From Flavobacteriaceae bacterium (GTDB lineage Bacteria > Bacteroidota > Bacteroidia > Flavobacteriales > Flavobacteriaceae), in assembly GCA_003511845.1 (NCBI GenBank), contig DOIV01000066.1, forward strand, positions 1 to 10,191: a stretch of DNA of 10,191 bases, written 5' to 3'. The notes under the pieces were generated by a model, which saw only the letters and a program-made list of their open reading frames with translations, was not told the origin of the DNA and ran no database searches. Of this stretch, positions 1 through 7,901 are shown piece after piece (positions within the stretch are counted from its first letter, which is position 1; each line of letters begins with the position of its first letter). A program made the position numbers and the translations under genes.

Positions 1-47
1 GGGAATAAATTAACATTTCAATAAGAGTAATAAAGTGTAACAAATTT

Positions 48-55
48 TACTTTTG
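48..55 (+). promoter_or_regulatory. Putative promoter -7 box of the tolC-like gene
   Basis: TACTTTTG matches the Bacteroidota -7 consensus TAnnTTTG exactly. No clear TTG appears at the expected upstream distance, so the -33 element is weak or absent. Transcription from here would give an untranslated leader of about 70-75 nt before the ATG at 134. The box overlaps a small dyad (AACAAA at 39-44, TTTGTT at 52-57, 7-nt spacer) that could be an operator. The 133 bases before the gene hold nothing else that I can recognise. Confidence 0.5.
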
Positions 56-133
56 TTCGTCATATAGAAAAATCAATAAACTCAACCCATTAAATTTCTA
101 TTTTATTTAAGGGGCAATATTAAATACACATAG

Positions 134-1480
134 ATGAAAATAAGATTTAGTTTACTCATTGCATTCTTCATAATCACAGCATCATTTTCTCAAGAAAAAA
201 AATGGACTTTAAAAGAATGTGTAAATCATGCTTTAGAGCATAATTTATCCGTTAAACGAGCAAGTTACACTACAGATTTAAGAAAAGAAGACATTACTTC
301 TGCTAAAGGAAATATGTTGCCAGGCGTGTCAGCTTCTGCTTCTCAAAACTTTAGTTTCGGCTCTGGTTTTGATGCAGCAAGTAACTCTAGGGTTGCTAAT
401 GACAGACGCTCTAACAGTTTCGGTCTGAATGCTTCAATGAATTTGTTTAATGGTTTTAGTAATAAAAACAACATCAAACAGTCTAAAGTTTCTTATGAGG
501 CCAGTCAGTTAGATTTAGAAAAAATGAAAAACGATATTTCTTTAAATATTGTGAATTCATACCTGAATGTGTTGTTCAATAAAGAAAATTTAAAAATTGC
601 AGAAGCTCAAATTATCATTAGCAATCAGCAATTAGAACGAACCAAAGAATTGGTTGATGCAGGTGTACAACCCTACGGAAATTTATTAGAAGTAGAAGCT
701 ACCAAAGTAAATGATGAAAACTCTGTGGTAACGGCTGAAAATAATTTGGCTTTGTCTTTATTAGACTTATCTCAACTATTACAAATACCAAATCAAGATT
801 TTGATATTGAAGAAATTTCCATAAACATTAACTCCGTAGCCTTATTGTATAATAATACAGAAGAAATTTTTTCAAAAGCTGTGGCGAATCAACCAGAGGT
901 TAAAAGTGCGGAACTCGCTTATCAAAATTCTATTACAGGTATTAAAATTGCAAAAGCAGATTATTTACCAAGCCTATCATTAAACGCGGGAATAAATACA
1001 GTTTACAATCACCGTCAAGGCATAAAAGATTCCAAAAACTCACCCGTTTTTCAATTTCCTTTTTCAGATCAATTGGATAATAATTTAGGTGAATTTGTTG
1101 GCTTAAATTTAAGTATTCCTATCTTTAGCAGAGGTCAGGTTAAAGCCAATGTAAATAGAGCTAAAATAAATCAAGAAATATCTCAGGTAAACTTAGATGA
1201 TACCAAAAGAGCATTACGAGAATCTGTTGAACGAGCTTATATTAATGCTACGGCTACATTAAAAGCATATGAAGCAGCAGAAAAATCGGTTAAAGCACAA
1301 GAACAGTCATTTACTTTTGCTCAAGAACGTTATAATTTAGGAGCCACAAATTCTTTTGATTTTGAACAAGTCCGCAATAGATTGGTCAATGCACAATCTA
1401 GCTTGGTTAGAGCTAAATACAATTATGTGTTTAGAACCAAGTTATTAGAATTCTATTACGGAATACCAATTGTAAAATGA
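134..1480 (+). CDS. TolC family outer-membrane efflux protein
   Basis: This is a 448-aa outer-membrane factor. By family knowledge, three copies form a beta-barrel with a long periplasmic alpha-helical tunnel through which RND, ABC or MFS pumps expel drugs, metals or secreted products. The sequence shows a Sec signal peptide (about residues 1-19, KIR then a hydrophobic core, cleavage near SFS/Q). After it comes WTLKECVNHALEHNLSVKR, the usual start of the mature domain, and then two OEP-type repeats (about 29-220 and 255-440). Each repeat has long Gln/Ala/Leu-rich amphipathic helices, for example the helix with QQLERTKELVDAG and a later counterpart with QEQSFTFAQERYNLGA. Length is normal for the family. 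The ATG is supported by the signal peptide that follows directly. A hairpin terminator follows, so the gene ends its transcription unit. No adaptor or pump gene is in the window, and the substrate cannot be told. Family call is secure. Confidence 0.93.
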   Translation: MKIRFSLLIAFFIITASFSQEKKWTLKECVNHALEHNLSVKRASYTTDLRKEDITSAKGNMLPGVSASASQNFSFGSGFDAASNSRVANDRRSNSFGLNASMNLFNGFSNKNNIKQSKVSYEASQLDLEKMKNDISLNIVNSYLNVLFNKENLKIAEAQIIISNQQLERTKELVDAGVQPYGNLLEVEATKVNDENSVVTAENNLALSLLDLSQLLQIPNQDFDIEEISININSVALLYNNTEEIFSKAVANQPEVKSAELAYQNSITGIKIAKADYLPSLSLNAGINTVYNHRQGIKDSKNSPVFQFPFSDQLDNNLGEFVGLNLSIPIFSRGQVKANVNRAKINQEISQVNLDDTKRALRESVERAYINATATLKAYEAAEKSVKAQEQSFTFAQERYNLGATNSFDFEQVRNRLVNAQSSLVRAKYNYVFRTKLLEFYYGIPIVK

Positions 1481-1502
1481 TTTAGTTTAGAATAATACTT
1501 TT

Positions 1503-1543
1503 ATAAACATCCAATATTCAATGAATATTGGATGTTTATTTTT
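1503..1543 (+). terminator. Hairpin terminator after the tolC-like gene
   Basis: A perfect 18-bp inverted repeat (1503-1520 and 1522-1539) has one unpaired base at its centre. It begins 22 nt after the tolC stop and runs into a T-rich stretch (1535-1543). In RNA the innermost pairs would open to form a normal loop. The stem is AT-rich but long, and it separates the efflux gene from the tsaB promoter only 14 bp further on. Confidence 0.8.
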
Positions 1544-1556
1544 ACCGAATATCATG

Positions 1557-1564
1557 TACCTTTG
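1557..1564 (+). promoter_or_regulatory. Putative promoter -7 box of tsaB
   Basis: TACCTTTG is an exact TAnnTTTG match, ending 18 bp before the tsaB TTG start codon. Transcription would start near 1570, leaving a short leader. A TTG-type -33 element is not obvious at the usual distance. That position falls in the right arm and T-tract of the preceding terminator. Confidence 0.5.
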
Positions 1565-1582
1565 TTATCAAATCTTTAAGCA

Positions 1583-2266
1583 TTGTCATTAATTTTAAAC
1601 ATAGAAACTACTACAAAAAACTGTTCTGTCAGTCTTGCAGATAAAGGGCAGTTATTGGCTATTAGAGAATTGAATGACGGACAATACTCACACGCAGAAA
1701 AATTACATGTTTTTATTGATGAAGCACTAAAAGAACTTAACAAGTCTATTCAAGAGTTGGATGCTATTGCCGTTAGTAAAGGTCCCGGTTCTTTTACAGG
1801 ATTACGCATTGGTGTATCAACTGCAAAAGGATTGTGTTTTTCATTAGACAAACCATTAATTTCAATTTCAACCTTACATGCTTTAGCAAGCACTATTTCA
1901 GTTGAACAAAACGTCTTTATTGTCCCTTTATTAGATGCGAGACGCATGGAGGTTTACAGTGCTATTTTTGACAACACCTACAATCAACTTAGAGAAATAC
2001 AAGCTGAAGTTATAGACGAACAATCTTTTAATACCATTTTAAACAAAGACAAGGTCTATTTTTTAGGTGATGGAGCTGAAAAATGTAAAACAATCATCAA
2101 GCATAAAAATGCTGTTTTTCTTGACGGGCACTTTCCTTCATCTAAACAAATGGCAAAATTATCTTATGATAAATACAAAAAAAACGACATCGAAGATGTC
2201 GCTTATTTTGAACCTTTTTATTTAAAAGATTTTTTAGTTACAAAATCTAAAAAGAACTATTTTTAA
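1583..2266 (+). CDS. tsaB: tRNA t6A37 biosynthesis protein TsaB
   Basis: TsaB (YeaZ) is the non-catalytic ASKHA-fold partner of TsaD. With TsaE they transfer threonylcarbamoyl to A37 of tRNAs that read ANN codons, in the cytosol. The 227-aa product begins LILNIETTTKNCSVSL (the family's first beta-hairpin). It carries the signature VSKGPGSFTGLRIGVSTA at about 64-81, then LDARRMEVY at 117-125, and ends with the AYFEPFYLKDF-type tail I associate with Bacteroidota TsaB. The start is TTG at 1583: no ATG lies before the conserved first strand, and the frame from TTG gives exactly the expected N-terminus. The gene has its own promoter box. Its stop overlaps the stop of the convergent channel gene by 4 bp, and its last part also encodes a minus-strand terminator (2177-2203). 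Confidence 0.93.
   Translation: MSLILNIETTTKNCSVSLADKGQLLAIRELNDGQYSHAEKLHVFIDEALKELNKSIQELDAIAVSKGPGSFTGLRIGVSTAKGLCFSLDKPLISISTLHALASTISVEQNVFIVPLLDARRMEVYSAIFDNTYNQLREIQAEVIDEQSFNTILNKDKVYFLGDGAEKCKTIIKHKNAVFLDGHFPSSKQMAKLSYDKYKKNDIEDVAYFEPFYLKDFLVTKSKKNYF
2177..2203 (-). terminator. Minus-strand terminator of the mscS-like gene, inside tsaB
   Basis: Read on the minus strand, a 7-bp perfect stem (CGACATC / GATGTCG, 2185-2201) with a TTC loop is followed by eight T residues (2184 down to 2177). A G-U and an A-U pair can lengthen the stem. This is a textbook intrinsic terminator lying about 60 nt after the channel gene's stop codon. It sits wholly within tsaB codons about 199-207 (KKNDIEDVA), so the same bases encode protein on the other strand. 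On the + strand the stem has no T-tract after it, so tsaB transcription should pass. Confidence 0.75.
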
Positions 2267-3075
2267 GCTTCTTTTTGAATTTCAACTGCATGTGGATAAG
2301 GTATTTCAATACCAGCTTTATCTAATGCTAATTTCACATTTTCTGTTGTATCAAAATACACATCCCAATAATGTTCTGGTTTACACCAAGGTCTTACTGC
2401 AAAATCAACAGAACTTTCTCCTAAAGCTGAAACATTAACTGTTGGTGCAGGGTCTTGTAATACATTATTTCCAGAAGTTAAAACACTCATTAAAACTTCT
2501 TTAGTTTGTTTGATGTCTGCATCATAAGACACGCCAAAAGTTAAATCAACTCTTATTTTACCATCAGCAGAATAATTTGTTATGTTGCCATTAGATAATG
2601 TTCCATTTGGAATTATTACCAATTTATTTTCAGGAGTTAAAATTTTAGTTGTAAATATTTCAATTTCTTTTACCACACCTAAAGCATCTTGTGCTTCTAT
2701 TAAATCTCCTATTTTAAAAGGCTTAAAAATCATTAATAACACTCCACCTGCAAAATTTGACATCGAACCTTGTAAAGCCAAACCAATTGCTAAACCTGCT
2801 GCAGCCAAAATAGCAGCAAAAGATGTTGTTTCAACACCTAATTGACCTAAAATACTAAGAATTAATAATATTTTAAGAATCCAACCTACAAGATTTAATA
2901 AAAATTTTTGTAGGCTTACATCATAACCACTTTTAGTCATTACATTACCAGTAATTTTTAATATTTTCTTGATAATCCAAGAACCAATCATCCATATAAC
3001 AATGGCTCCTAATATTTTTACTCCGTAAGTAGTTGCGTATTCTAAACCTGTTGCAGTTAGTTTTTCAATATCCAT
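2263..3075 (-). CDS. Small-conductance mechanosensitive ion channel, MscS family
   Basis: This inner-membrane channel opens under membrane tension to release solutes during hypo-osmotic shock; MscS-type channels form homoheptamers. The 270-aa product is close to E. coli MscS in length. It shows three membrane segments at about 18-38, 58-80 and 86-115. The third is the pore helix, rich in Ala and Gly (AAILAAAGLAIGLALQG) and followed by SNFAGGVLLMIFKPFKIGD. The beta domain has VIIPNGTLSNGNITNYS at about 153-169, and the C-terminal alpha/beta domain ends GIEIPYPH. All are family hallmarks. The ATG at 3075 is preceded on the minus strand by an A-rich stretch rather than a Shine-Dalgarno. Only 66 bp separate it from the upstream DUF255 gene, with no convincing promoter or terminator between them. 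The two may share a transcript. Confidence 0.93.
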   Translation of the reverse strand: MDIEKLTATGLEYATTYGVKILGAIVIWMIGSWIIKKILKITGNVMTKSGYDVSLQKFLLNLVGWILKILLILSILGQLGVETTSFAAILAAAGLAIGLALQGSMSNFAGGVLLMIFKPFKIGDLIEAQDALGVVKEIEIFTTKILTPENKLVIIPNGTLSNGNITNYSADGKIRVDLTFGVSYDADIKQTKEVLMSVLTSGNNVLQDPAPTVNVSALGESSVDFAVRPWCKPEHYWDVYFDTTENVKLALDKAGIEIPYPHAVEIQKEA

Positions 3076-3141
3076 AGTTTAAGTTTTTTTAGTTAATAGT
3101 TTGTTGGGTTACAAGATACAAAAATTATATCAATGATATTA

Positions 3142-5265
3142 TTATTTAAATTTAACATGAATCTGATCTAATGCTTTTGCAGTTTCATTTACGGGTAATT
3201 GACAAGCACCGTCAATACATACATAAATGGTGGTTTTGTCTTTACTGTATTTATATTCTAATAAAGGCATTTTACTATCAGTAATACTACCTACAATTAA
3301 TTTATTGGGTATATATTCTTGATTCAATTCTTTTAGTCTTTGCTTGGCATCAGCTCCTACTATAGCAACTTCATAAAAATCGCCCAAGTAATTTGAATAT
3401 AGTATTAGCCAATTGGAAGCTCTGCCTCCATATTCTGAAACTTTCACTTTTACATTGTGCAACATCTGATTGGCATTTTTGGAGTAAGTAGAATTCCCAA
3501 AATAATGCCCAAGCTTAAATAAGTTGTTTGCCATGATTGAATTGGATGAGGATATTACATCATCATCAATTTCAATTTTTCTTGCAATCAGACCTTTATC
3601 TTCATTTGAGGTAAAGAAAAACATATTGCTTTTATCATCATAAAAATGATCAAAACTATAATTGGTTAAACTTTTAGCTTTTTGTAACCATTTTTCATCT
3701 AAAGTAACTTCATATAGATTGATAAAAGCATCAATCACTGTAGCATAATCTATCATATAAGCATTGATGGTGCTTTTTTTGTTTTTAAAATTACGGTACA
3801 ATCCGCCATCTTCTTTGTGTTGTACTTTTGCAATAAAATTAGCAATTTTTAGAGCTTTTTCTAAAAAGTGTTTATCATCAAATACACGATAAGAGTCAAT
3901 ATATCCTTTAAGCATCAAGGCATTCCATGAGGTTAATATTTTATCATCTAATCTAGGCCTGTCTTTTTTTGCTCTTTCTTTCAATAAAATACTTTTCCAC
4001 GATTTAACTATAGTTTCTAGTTCTTCTACACTTAAATTATATTTCTCAGCAATGGTTTTATTTGATGCTGTTCTATGCAAATTATAAGTTTCATGCTCCC
4101 ATTTAAAAGTATCATTGATATTGTAATAATCAGCAAATAGTTTAAAGTCGTCTTTAATGATTTGTTGGAGTTCTTCTTTTTTCCATACATAAAAAGCCCC
4201 TTCTTCCAATTCACCTTCGGCATTGTCACTATCCGCGTCAAGCGAAGAATAGAACGCACCATTTTCATGCATCAATTCACGTTCTACAAAAGCAGTAGTT
4301 TCATAAACCACTTGTTTGTATAAAGGGTTTTTAGTTACCAAATAGGCATTGGCATACAAACTCACCAATTGACCGTTATCATAAAGCATTTTTTCAAAAT
4401 GAGGAATGTGCCATTTGGCATCAACCGAATACCGTGCAAAACCACCACCAACTTGATCGTACAATCCGCCATAAGCCATGTTTGTTAATGTGGTATTTAC
4501 ATAATTCAACATGTTATCATCATCTTTTTGGATGGCATAACGCAACAAAAACTGAGCATTACTTGGCATAGGAAATTTTGGAGAACCAGCACTTCCGCCT
4601 AGGTCATAATCCATATACTGTTTCCATTTTGAAACAATGGTATCTAATTCTGCTACTGAATATTCTTTATCTGCAGTATTTAATATTACCAAACCATCTT
4701 GTTGCACACCTTCGGTTAATTTAGAAGCATACTCTTCTATTTTTGCTGGATCACTCTTGTACAGATTTGATATTTTCTCTAATGCATCTATCCAATTATC
4801 TTTCGGAAAATAAGTACCTCCCCAAACAGGTCTTCCGTCTGGCAAAGCAATACAATTCAATGGCCATCCACCACGACCAGTCATCAACTGTACAGCATTC
4901 ATATAGACTTGATCAACATCTGGTCTTTCTTCTCTATCAACTTTTATATTGATAAAGTTCTTATTCATGATTTTTGCCACCGTAGAATCCTCAAAACTTT
5001 CGTGTTCCATGACATGACACCAATGGCAAGCAGCATAACCTATAGAAATTAAAATCAATTTATTTTCCTTTTTAGCCAATGCCAAGGTTTCATCATTCCA
5101 AGCATGCCAATCCACAGGATTATGAGCGTGTTGTAATAAATACGGACTTGTTTCATCAATCAAAGCATTGGTATATTTATGATCAGCCATGTTTTTTTTA
5201 TTTTGACTATTGCAGTTTACCAACAACAATAGGGTTATTATAAGTAGTGAGAATTTATGAAGCAT
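3142..5265 (-). CDS. Thioredoxin-fold DUF255 protein (YyaL/SPATA20 type), putative lipoprotein
   Basis: The family combines an N-terminal thioredoxin-like domain with an (alpha/alpha)6 barrel resembling N-acylglucosamine epimerases and some glycosidases. Its biochemical role is not established. In this 707-aa protein the thioredoxin domain runs from about 28 to 190. It carries [19 protein letters not shown], the redox-like motif C80-H-W-C83 ([18 protein letters not shown]), [11 protein letters not shown] and GGWPLN. The barrel follows, with [37 protein letters not shown] and [10 protein letters not shown]. The longest start (5265) adds a hydrophobic leader ending LLLLVNC18NSQ, which looks like a lipoprotein signal. 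Asn just before the Cys is less common than Gly or Ala. If used, the protein is anchored in the envelope. A start at M26 (codon 5190-5188), preceded by an A-run, would give a cytosolic form like that of other bacteria. The promoter position favours the long form. Confidence 0.9.
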   Translation of the reverse strand: MLHKFSLLIITLLLLVNCNSQNKKNMADHKYTNALIDETSPYLLQHAHNPVDWHAWNDETLALAKKENKLILISIGYAACHWCHVMEHESFEDSTVAKIMNKNFINIKVDREERPDVDQVYMNAVQLMTGRGGWPLNCIALPDGRPVWGGTYFPKDNWIDALEKISNLYKSDPAKIEEYASKLTEGVQQDGLVILNTADKEYSVAELDTIVSKWKQYMDYDLGGSAGSPKFPMPSNAQFLLRYAIQKDDDNMLNYVNTTLTNMAYGGLYDQVGGGFARYSVDAKWHIPHFEKMLYDNGQLVSLYANAYLVTKNPLYKQVVYETTAFVERELMHENGAFYSSLDADSDNAEGELEEGAFYVWKKEELQQIIKDDFKLFADYYNINDTFKWEHETYNLHRTASNKTIAEKYNLSVEELETIVKSWKSILLKERAKKDRPRLDDKILTSWNALMLKGYIDSYRVFDDKHFLEKALKIANFIAKVQHKEDGGLYRNFKNKKSTINAYMIDYATVIDAFINLYEVTLDEKWLQKAKSLTNYSFDHFYDDKSNMFFFTSNEDKGLIARKIEIDDDVISSSNSIMANNLFKLGHYFGNSTYSKNANQMLHNVKVKVSEYGGRASNWLILYSNYLGDFYEVAIVGADAKQRLKELNQEYIPNKLIVGSITDSKMPLLEYKYSKDKTTIYVCIDGACQLPVNETAKALDQIHVKFK

Positions 5266-5278
5266 TCTTATTTTTTTT

Positions 5279-5311
5279 CAAAGATAAGGAATAACAATAT
5301 ATTTAATACAA
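5279..5311 (-). promoter_or_regulatory. Bacteroidota-type promoter of the DUF255 gene
   Basis: On the minus strand, TATCTTTG (5286-5279) matches TAnnTTTG exactly. A TTG (5311-5309) lies 22 bp upstream of it, within the spacing reported for flavobacterial -33/-7 pairs. The -7 box ends only 13 bp before the ATG at 5265, so the leader would be very short. The promoter lies between the nqr terminator and the gene, as expected for an independent unit. Confidence 0.6.
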
Positions 5312-5324
5312 GGTATATTTCAAT

Positions 5325-5354
5325 AAAAAAACCAACACAATTGTGTTGGTTTTT
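5325..5354 (-). terminator. Perfect palindromic terminator of the nqr operon
   Basis: A 28-bp perfect palindrome (5327-5340 / 5341-5354) centres on CACAATTGTG and is flanked by A-runs on the left and T-runs on the right. In either direction it would give a stem followed by U residues; in the minus direction six T follow the stem core. It lies about 57 bp past the nqrF stop and marks the end of the nqr transcript. It would also block + strand transcripts. Confidence 0.8.
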
Positions 5355-5381
5355 GTTTGCTATTTCACCTCTATTGATGAG

Positions 5382-5402
5382 ATGCTGAAATGAATTCAGC
5401 AT
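5382..5402. repeat. REP-like dyad just downstream of nqrF
   Basis: ATGCTGAA and TTCAGCAT form an 8-bp inverted repeat with a 5-nt spacer, starting 8 bp beyond the nqrF stop codon on the minus strand. With its flanks (GAG before it and GACG after it) it resembles an interspersed dyad repeat that I recall being common between genes in flavobacteria. That resemblance is from memory, and only one copy is present here. Confidence 0.5.
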
Positions 5403-5410
5403 GACGAAAT

Positions 5411-6724
5411 CTAGCCTCCAAAGTCATCAAAGCGTATGTTTTCATCAGCTAGACCAAAGTCTTCACCCATTTTCTGAACGGCATTGTTCATTAATGGAGG
5501 TCCACAGAAATATAATTCTAAATCTTCTGGAGCTTCATGTTTTGATAAATATTCATCGATTACTACTTGATGGATAAAGCCAACAAAACCATCTCCTTCT
5601 GTATCATCAACATCTTTTTTCACTTTCCAATTGTCAGCTTCAGCTGGATCAGATAATGCGATATAGAATTTAAAATTCGGAAAATCTTTTTCTAATGCTC
5701 TAAAGTAATGTATGTAAAATAATTCTGCTTTTGAACGACCGCCATACCAATAGGTTACTTTACGATTTGTTTTTAATGTTCTAAATAATTCATACAAATG
5801 CGAACGCATTGGTGCCATACCTGCTCCACCACCAACATATAACATTTCTGCTTCAGAATGATTGATAAAAAACTCTCCATAAGGTCCAGAAATAATTACT
5901 TTATCACCTGGTTTTTGATTGAAAATATATGACGATGCAATACCAGGGTTTACGTCCATCCATCCGCCTTTATCTCTATCAAACGGAGGTGTTGCAACAC
6001 GAACATTTAGCATAATTTTTCTACCTTCTGCAGGATAAGAAGCCATAGAATAAGCTCTTTCAACGGTTTCAGTATTTTTCATTACCAAAGGCCATAATTT
6101 GAATTTTTCCCAGTCATCTTTGAATTTATCTGGTTCACCAGGATGATCTTCAGGGTGAGCTTCAACATCCATTTCTGAATATTTAATTTCTGTGTTTGGA
6201 ATTTCAATTTGGATATAACCACCTGCTTTGTAATTCATATCTTCTGGAATCTCTACAATAAATTCCTTAATAAACGTAGCTACGTTATAGTTAGAAACAA
6301 CGGTTGCTTCCCATTTTTTAATTCCGAAAATTTCTTCTGGAATTGAGATATCCATGTCTTGTTTCACCTTTACTTGACAAGCCAAACGCACACCTTCTTT
6401 CAATTCTTTTCTAGAAAAGTGAGGTATTTCTGTAGGTAAAGCTTCACCTCCACCAGAGTTTACATGACATTCACATTGAACACATGTACCTCCACCACCA
6501 CAAGCTGATGGTAAGAATATTTTTTGAGCACCTAAAGTTGTCAGTAAAGAATCACCTGATGCTACTTCTATCTCTTTCTCACCATTAATCGTGATTTTTA
6601 CGGGGCCTGAGGGTGCTAACTTTTGTTTTACAACCAATAATAATCCAACCAATAAAAGCGTAATCACTAAAAAAGCGATTACTGTAATGGTGATTGTACC
6701 TAATGTGCTTACTGCTAATATCAT
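5411..6724 (-). CDS. nqrF: Na+-translocating NADH:quinone reductase subunit F
   Basis: NqrF is the electron entry subunit: it oxidises NADH on the cytoplasmic side and passes electrons from FAD to a 2Fe-2S cluster. The 437-aa product has one N-terminal membrane anchor (about 8-32). A ferredoxin-like domain (about 40-130) follows, with cluster ligands C75, C81, C84 and C116 ([15 protein letters not shown] and LACQ). The FAD-binding domain has RAYSMASYP at 223-231, and the NAD(P)H domain has [12 protein letters not shown] at about 298-309 and FCGPP at 407-411. The protein ends in FDDFGG, as in other Bacteroidota NqrF. All ligands are present and the length fits the family. It is the last gene of the operon, starting one base after the nqrE stop, which implies coupled translation. 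A palindromic terminator follows. Confidence 0.97.
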   Translation of the reverse strand: MILAVSTLGTITITVIAFLVITLLLVGLLLVVKQKLAPSGPVKITINGEKEIEVASGDSLLTTLGAQKIFLPSACGGGGTCVQCECHVNSGGGEALPTEIPHFSRKELKEGVRLACQVKVKQDMDISIPEEIFGIKKWEATVVSNYNVATFIKEFIVEIPEDMNYKAGGYIQIEIPNTEIKYSEMDVEAHPEDHPGEPDKFKDDWEKFKLWPLVMKNTETVERAYSMASYPAEGRKIMLNVRVATPPFDRDKGGWMDVNPGIASSYIFNQKPGDKVIISGPYGEFFINHSEAEMLYVGGGAGMAPMRSHLYELFRTLKTNRKVTYWYGGRSKAELFYIHYFRALEKDFPNFKFYIALSDPAEADNWKVKKDVDDTEGDGFVGFIHQVVIDEYLSKHEAPEDLELYFCGPPLMNNAVQKMGEDFGLADENIRFDDFGG

Positions 6725-6725
6725 A

Positions 6726-7472
6726 TTACTCGTTTAATGCTGTTGTATTTTCTGCTTCAGAAAGTTTTTCTATTTCCTTTACTTTGTCATCAACTTTATC
6801 CTTTTCTATTTGGATTGCTTGTTCTGTTTTATCTTCTACTACTGTCTCTTCTTCACCACCTGTTAACATTCCTCCAAAACTCATAAAACCAATTGCCATT
6901 AATCCAGTAATGATAAAGGTAATACCTAAACCTCTTAATGCTGGTGGCACGTTAGAATATCTAATTTTTTCACGGATTGCTGCAATGGCTAAAATTGCTA
7001 AGAACCACCCGATACCTGAACTTACACCATAAGTTAACGCCAAGCCTAATGTTGGAATTTCACGAGACTGCATAAATAATGAGCCTCCTAAAATAGCACA
7101 GTTTACCGCAATTAATGGCAAAAAGATACCTAGTGAATTGTATAATGAAGGTGAAAACTTCTCTACCACAATCTCTACCAATTGTACCATAGTTGCAATG
7201 GTAGCAATAAACATAATGAATGACAAGAAGCTTAAATCATAATCTGCATATTCAGGGCCTAACCAAACTAAAGCTCCTGGTTGTAAAATATATTGGTCTA
7301 ATAACCAGTTTAAAGGCACTGTAATTGCCAATACAAAGATTACTGCAGCACCTAAACCAACTGCAGTGGTTACTTTTTTAGATACAGCAAGGTAAGAACA
7401 CATTCCTAAGAACGTAGCAAATACCATATTGTCTATAAAGATTGATTTGAAAAATAATTCTAAATGTTCCAT
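6726..7472 (-). CDS. nqrE: Na+-translocating NADH:quinone reductase subunit E
   Basis: NqrE is an integral membrane subunit that pairs with NqrD to hold an intramembrane Fe centre and form part of the sodium path. The start MEHL...[22 protein letters not shown] is characteristic. About six hydrophobic segments end near residue 203. C25 and C125 ([16 protein letters not shown]) match the Cys residues implicated in metal binding in the Vibrio enzyme. At 248 aa it is clearly longer than the roughly 200 aa of Vibrio NqrE. The extra ~45 residues (about 205-248) form a charged Glu/Lys-rich tail with no membrane segment, possibly a helix or coiled coil. On its upstream side the ATG abuts a CAGTNNN heptad array rather than the end of nqrD, so its translation-start region has been replaced by repeat sequence. 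Confidence 0.96.
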   Translation of the reverse strand: MEHLELFFKSIFIDNMVFATFLGMCSYLAVSKKVTTAVGLGAAVIFVLAITVPLNWLLDQYILQPGALVWLGPEYADYDLSFLSFIMFIATIATMVQLVEIVVEKFSPSLYNSLGIFLPLIAVNCAILGGSLFMQSREIPTLGLALTYGVSSGIGWFLAILAIAAIREKIRYSNVPPALRGLGITFIITGLMAIGFMSFGGMLTGGEEETVVEDKTEQAIQIEKDKVDDKVKEIEKLSEAENTTALNE

Positions 7473-7475
7473 TTA

Positions 7476-7508
7476 TCAGTGTTCAGTGTTCAGTGTTCAG
7501 TGTTCAGT
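7476..7508. repeat. CAGTGTT heptad tandem array (nqrE side)
   Basis: Four perfect tandem copies of a 7-bp unit (TCAGTGT register, 7476-7503) are followed by a partial fifth (TCAGT). The array begins 3 bp upstream of the nqrE start and runs into the stop codon of the four-helix-bundle gene (7508-7510). Its reverse complement, ACTGAAC repeated, has the same ACTGNNN pattern as the array at the other end of that gene, in inverted orientation. Confidence 0.92.
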
Positions 7509-7876
7509 TACAGCTTTACTCCAAATTTTATTGGATGTAATATCATGTAATTGATTAATTTCCCTACTTCTTCACTATTAGTTGTTAATTTATTAAATAC
7601 TTCTTTGTTTATATATTTACAAGCCAAAGAAAACTCTAGCCATGATTGTGTCTCAGAATTTTCAGCATCACTATCTGTAAGTTTACTTACAAAATGTTTA
7701 GGATACATTCTTTTTCTATATGCTTCAGCTATATTTACTGTTACACTTCTCGATAATTTTCTTATTTGGTCAGTCAAAGAATATGTTTCCTCTTTAGGAA
7801 AATTTTTAGATACTTCAAATATTTGCATTGCCAAATCAAATGATTTTTTATATGCTAATAAATCTTGAAATTTCAT
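7508..7876 (-). CDS. Four-helix-bundle protein (23S rRNA IVS / Avd-like family)
   Basis: The 122-aa product belongs to the family first seen in intervening sequences of 23S rRNA genes and related in fold to Avd, the accessory protein of diversity-generating retroelements. Members form ring-like four-helix assemblies and many bind nucleic acid. A function for free-standing copies is not known. The sequence shows FQDLLAYKKSFDLAMQIFEVSKNFP at the start (helix 1, conserved FP), then QIRKLSRSVTVNIAEAYRKR at 38-57 (helix 2, usually NIAEG) and SETQSWLEFSLACKYI at about 74-89 (helix 3), and a short helix 4. I chose the ATG at 7876: it follows an A-rich stretch and gives the usual N-terminus. An in-frame TTG at 7930 lies in the repeat array and would add only repeat-encoded residues. 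The gene is in the nqr orientation and likely co-transcribed with it. It has no role in NADH:quinone reductase that I know of. Confidence 0.88.
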   Translation of the reverse strand: MKFQDLLAYKKSFDLAMQIFEVSKNFPKEETYSLTDQIRKLSRSVTVNIAEAYRKRMYPKHFVSKLTDSDAENSETQSWLEFSLACKYINKEVFNKLTTNSEEVGKLINYMILHPIKFGVKL

Positions 7877-7901
7877 TTCTATTCTTTTTTCTATTTTATT
7901 T

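Noticed and set aside
2249..2276. AAAAAGAA / TTCTTTTT inverted repeat at the tsaB-mscS junction as a bidirectional terminator
   Set aside because: The 8-bp stem has only one G-C pair and a 12-nt loop, so it is too weak to call in such AT-rich DNA. A far better minus-strand terminator lies at 2177-2203.
2582..2845. Open frame on the + strand antisense to the mscS-like gene
   Set aside because: It is a shadow of a strongly conserved gene, with low-complexity composition and no recognisable family or initiation signal. The same holds for the other antisense frames, such as 1750-1947, 4743-4952, 6694-7032, 7551-7868 and 9099-9353.
3110..3145. AT-only dyad (ATATCA/TGATAT) between the DUF255 and mscS-like genes as a terminator, and a TAATTTTTG near-match as a promoter
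   Set aside because: The stem is six A-T-rich pairs and the promoter box has the wrong internal spacing with no TTG at a fitting distance. Neither is distinguishable from background.
7476..7508. Heptad array as a CRISPR or iteron set
   Set aside because: The repeats are 7 bp in direct tandem with no unique spacers and no cas or replication gene nearby. The inverted partner array across the gene fits a cassette boundary better.
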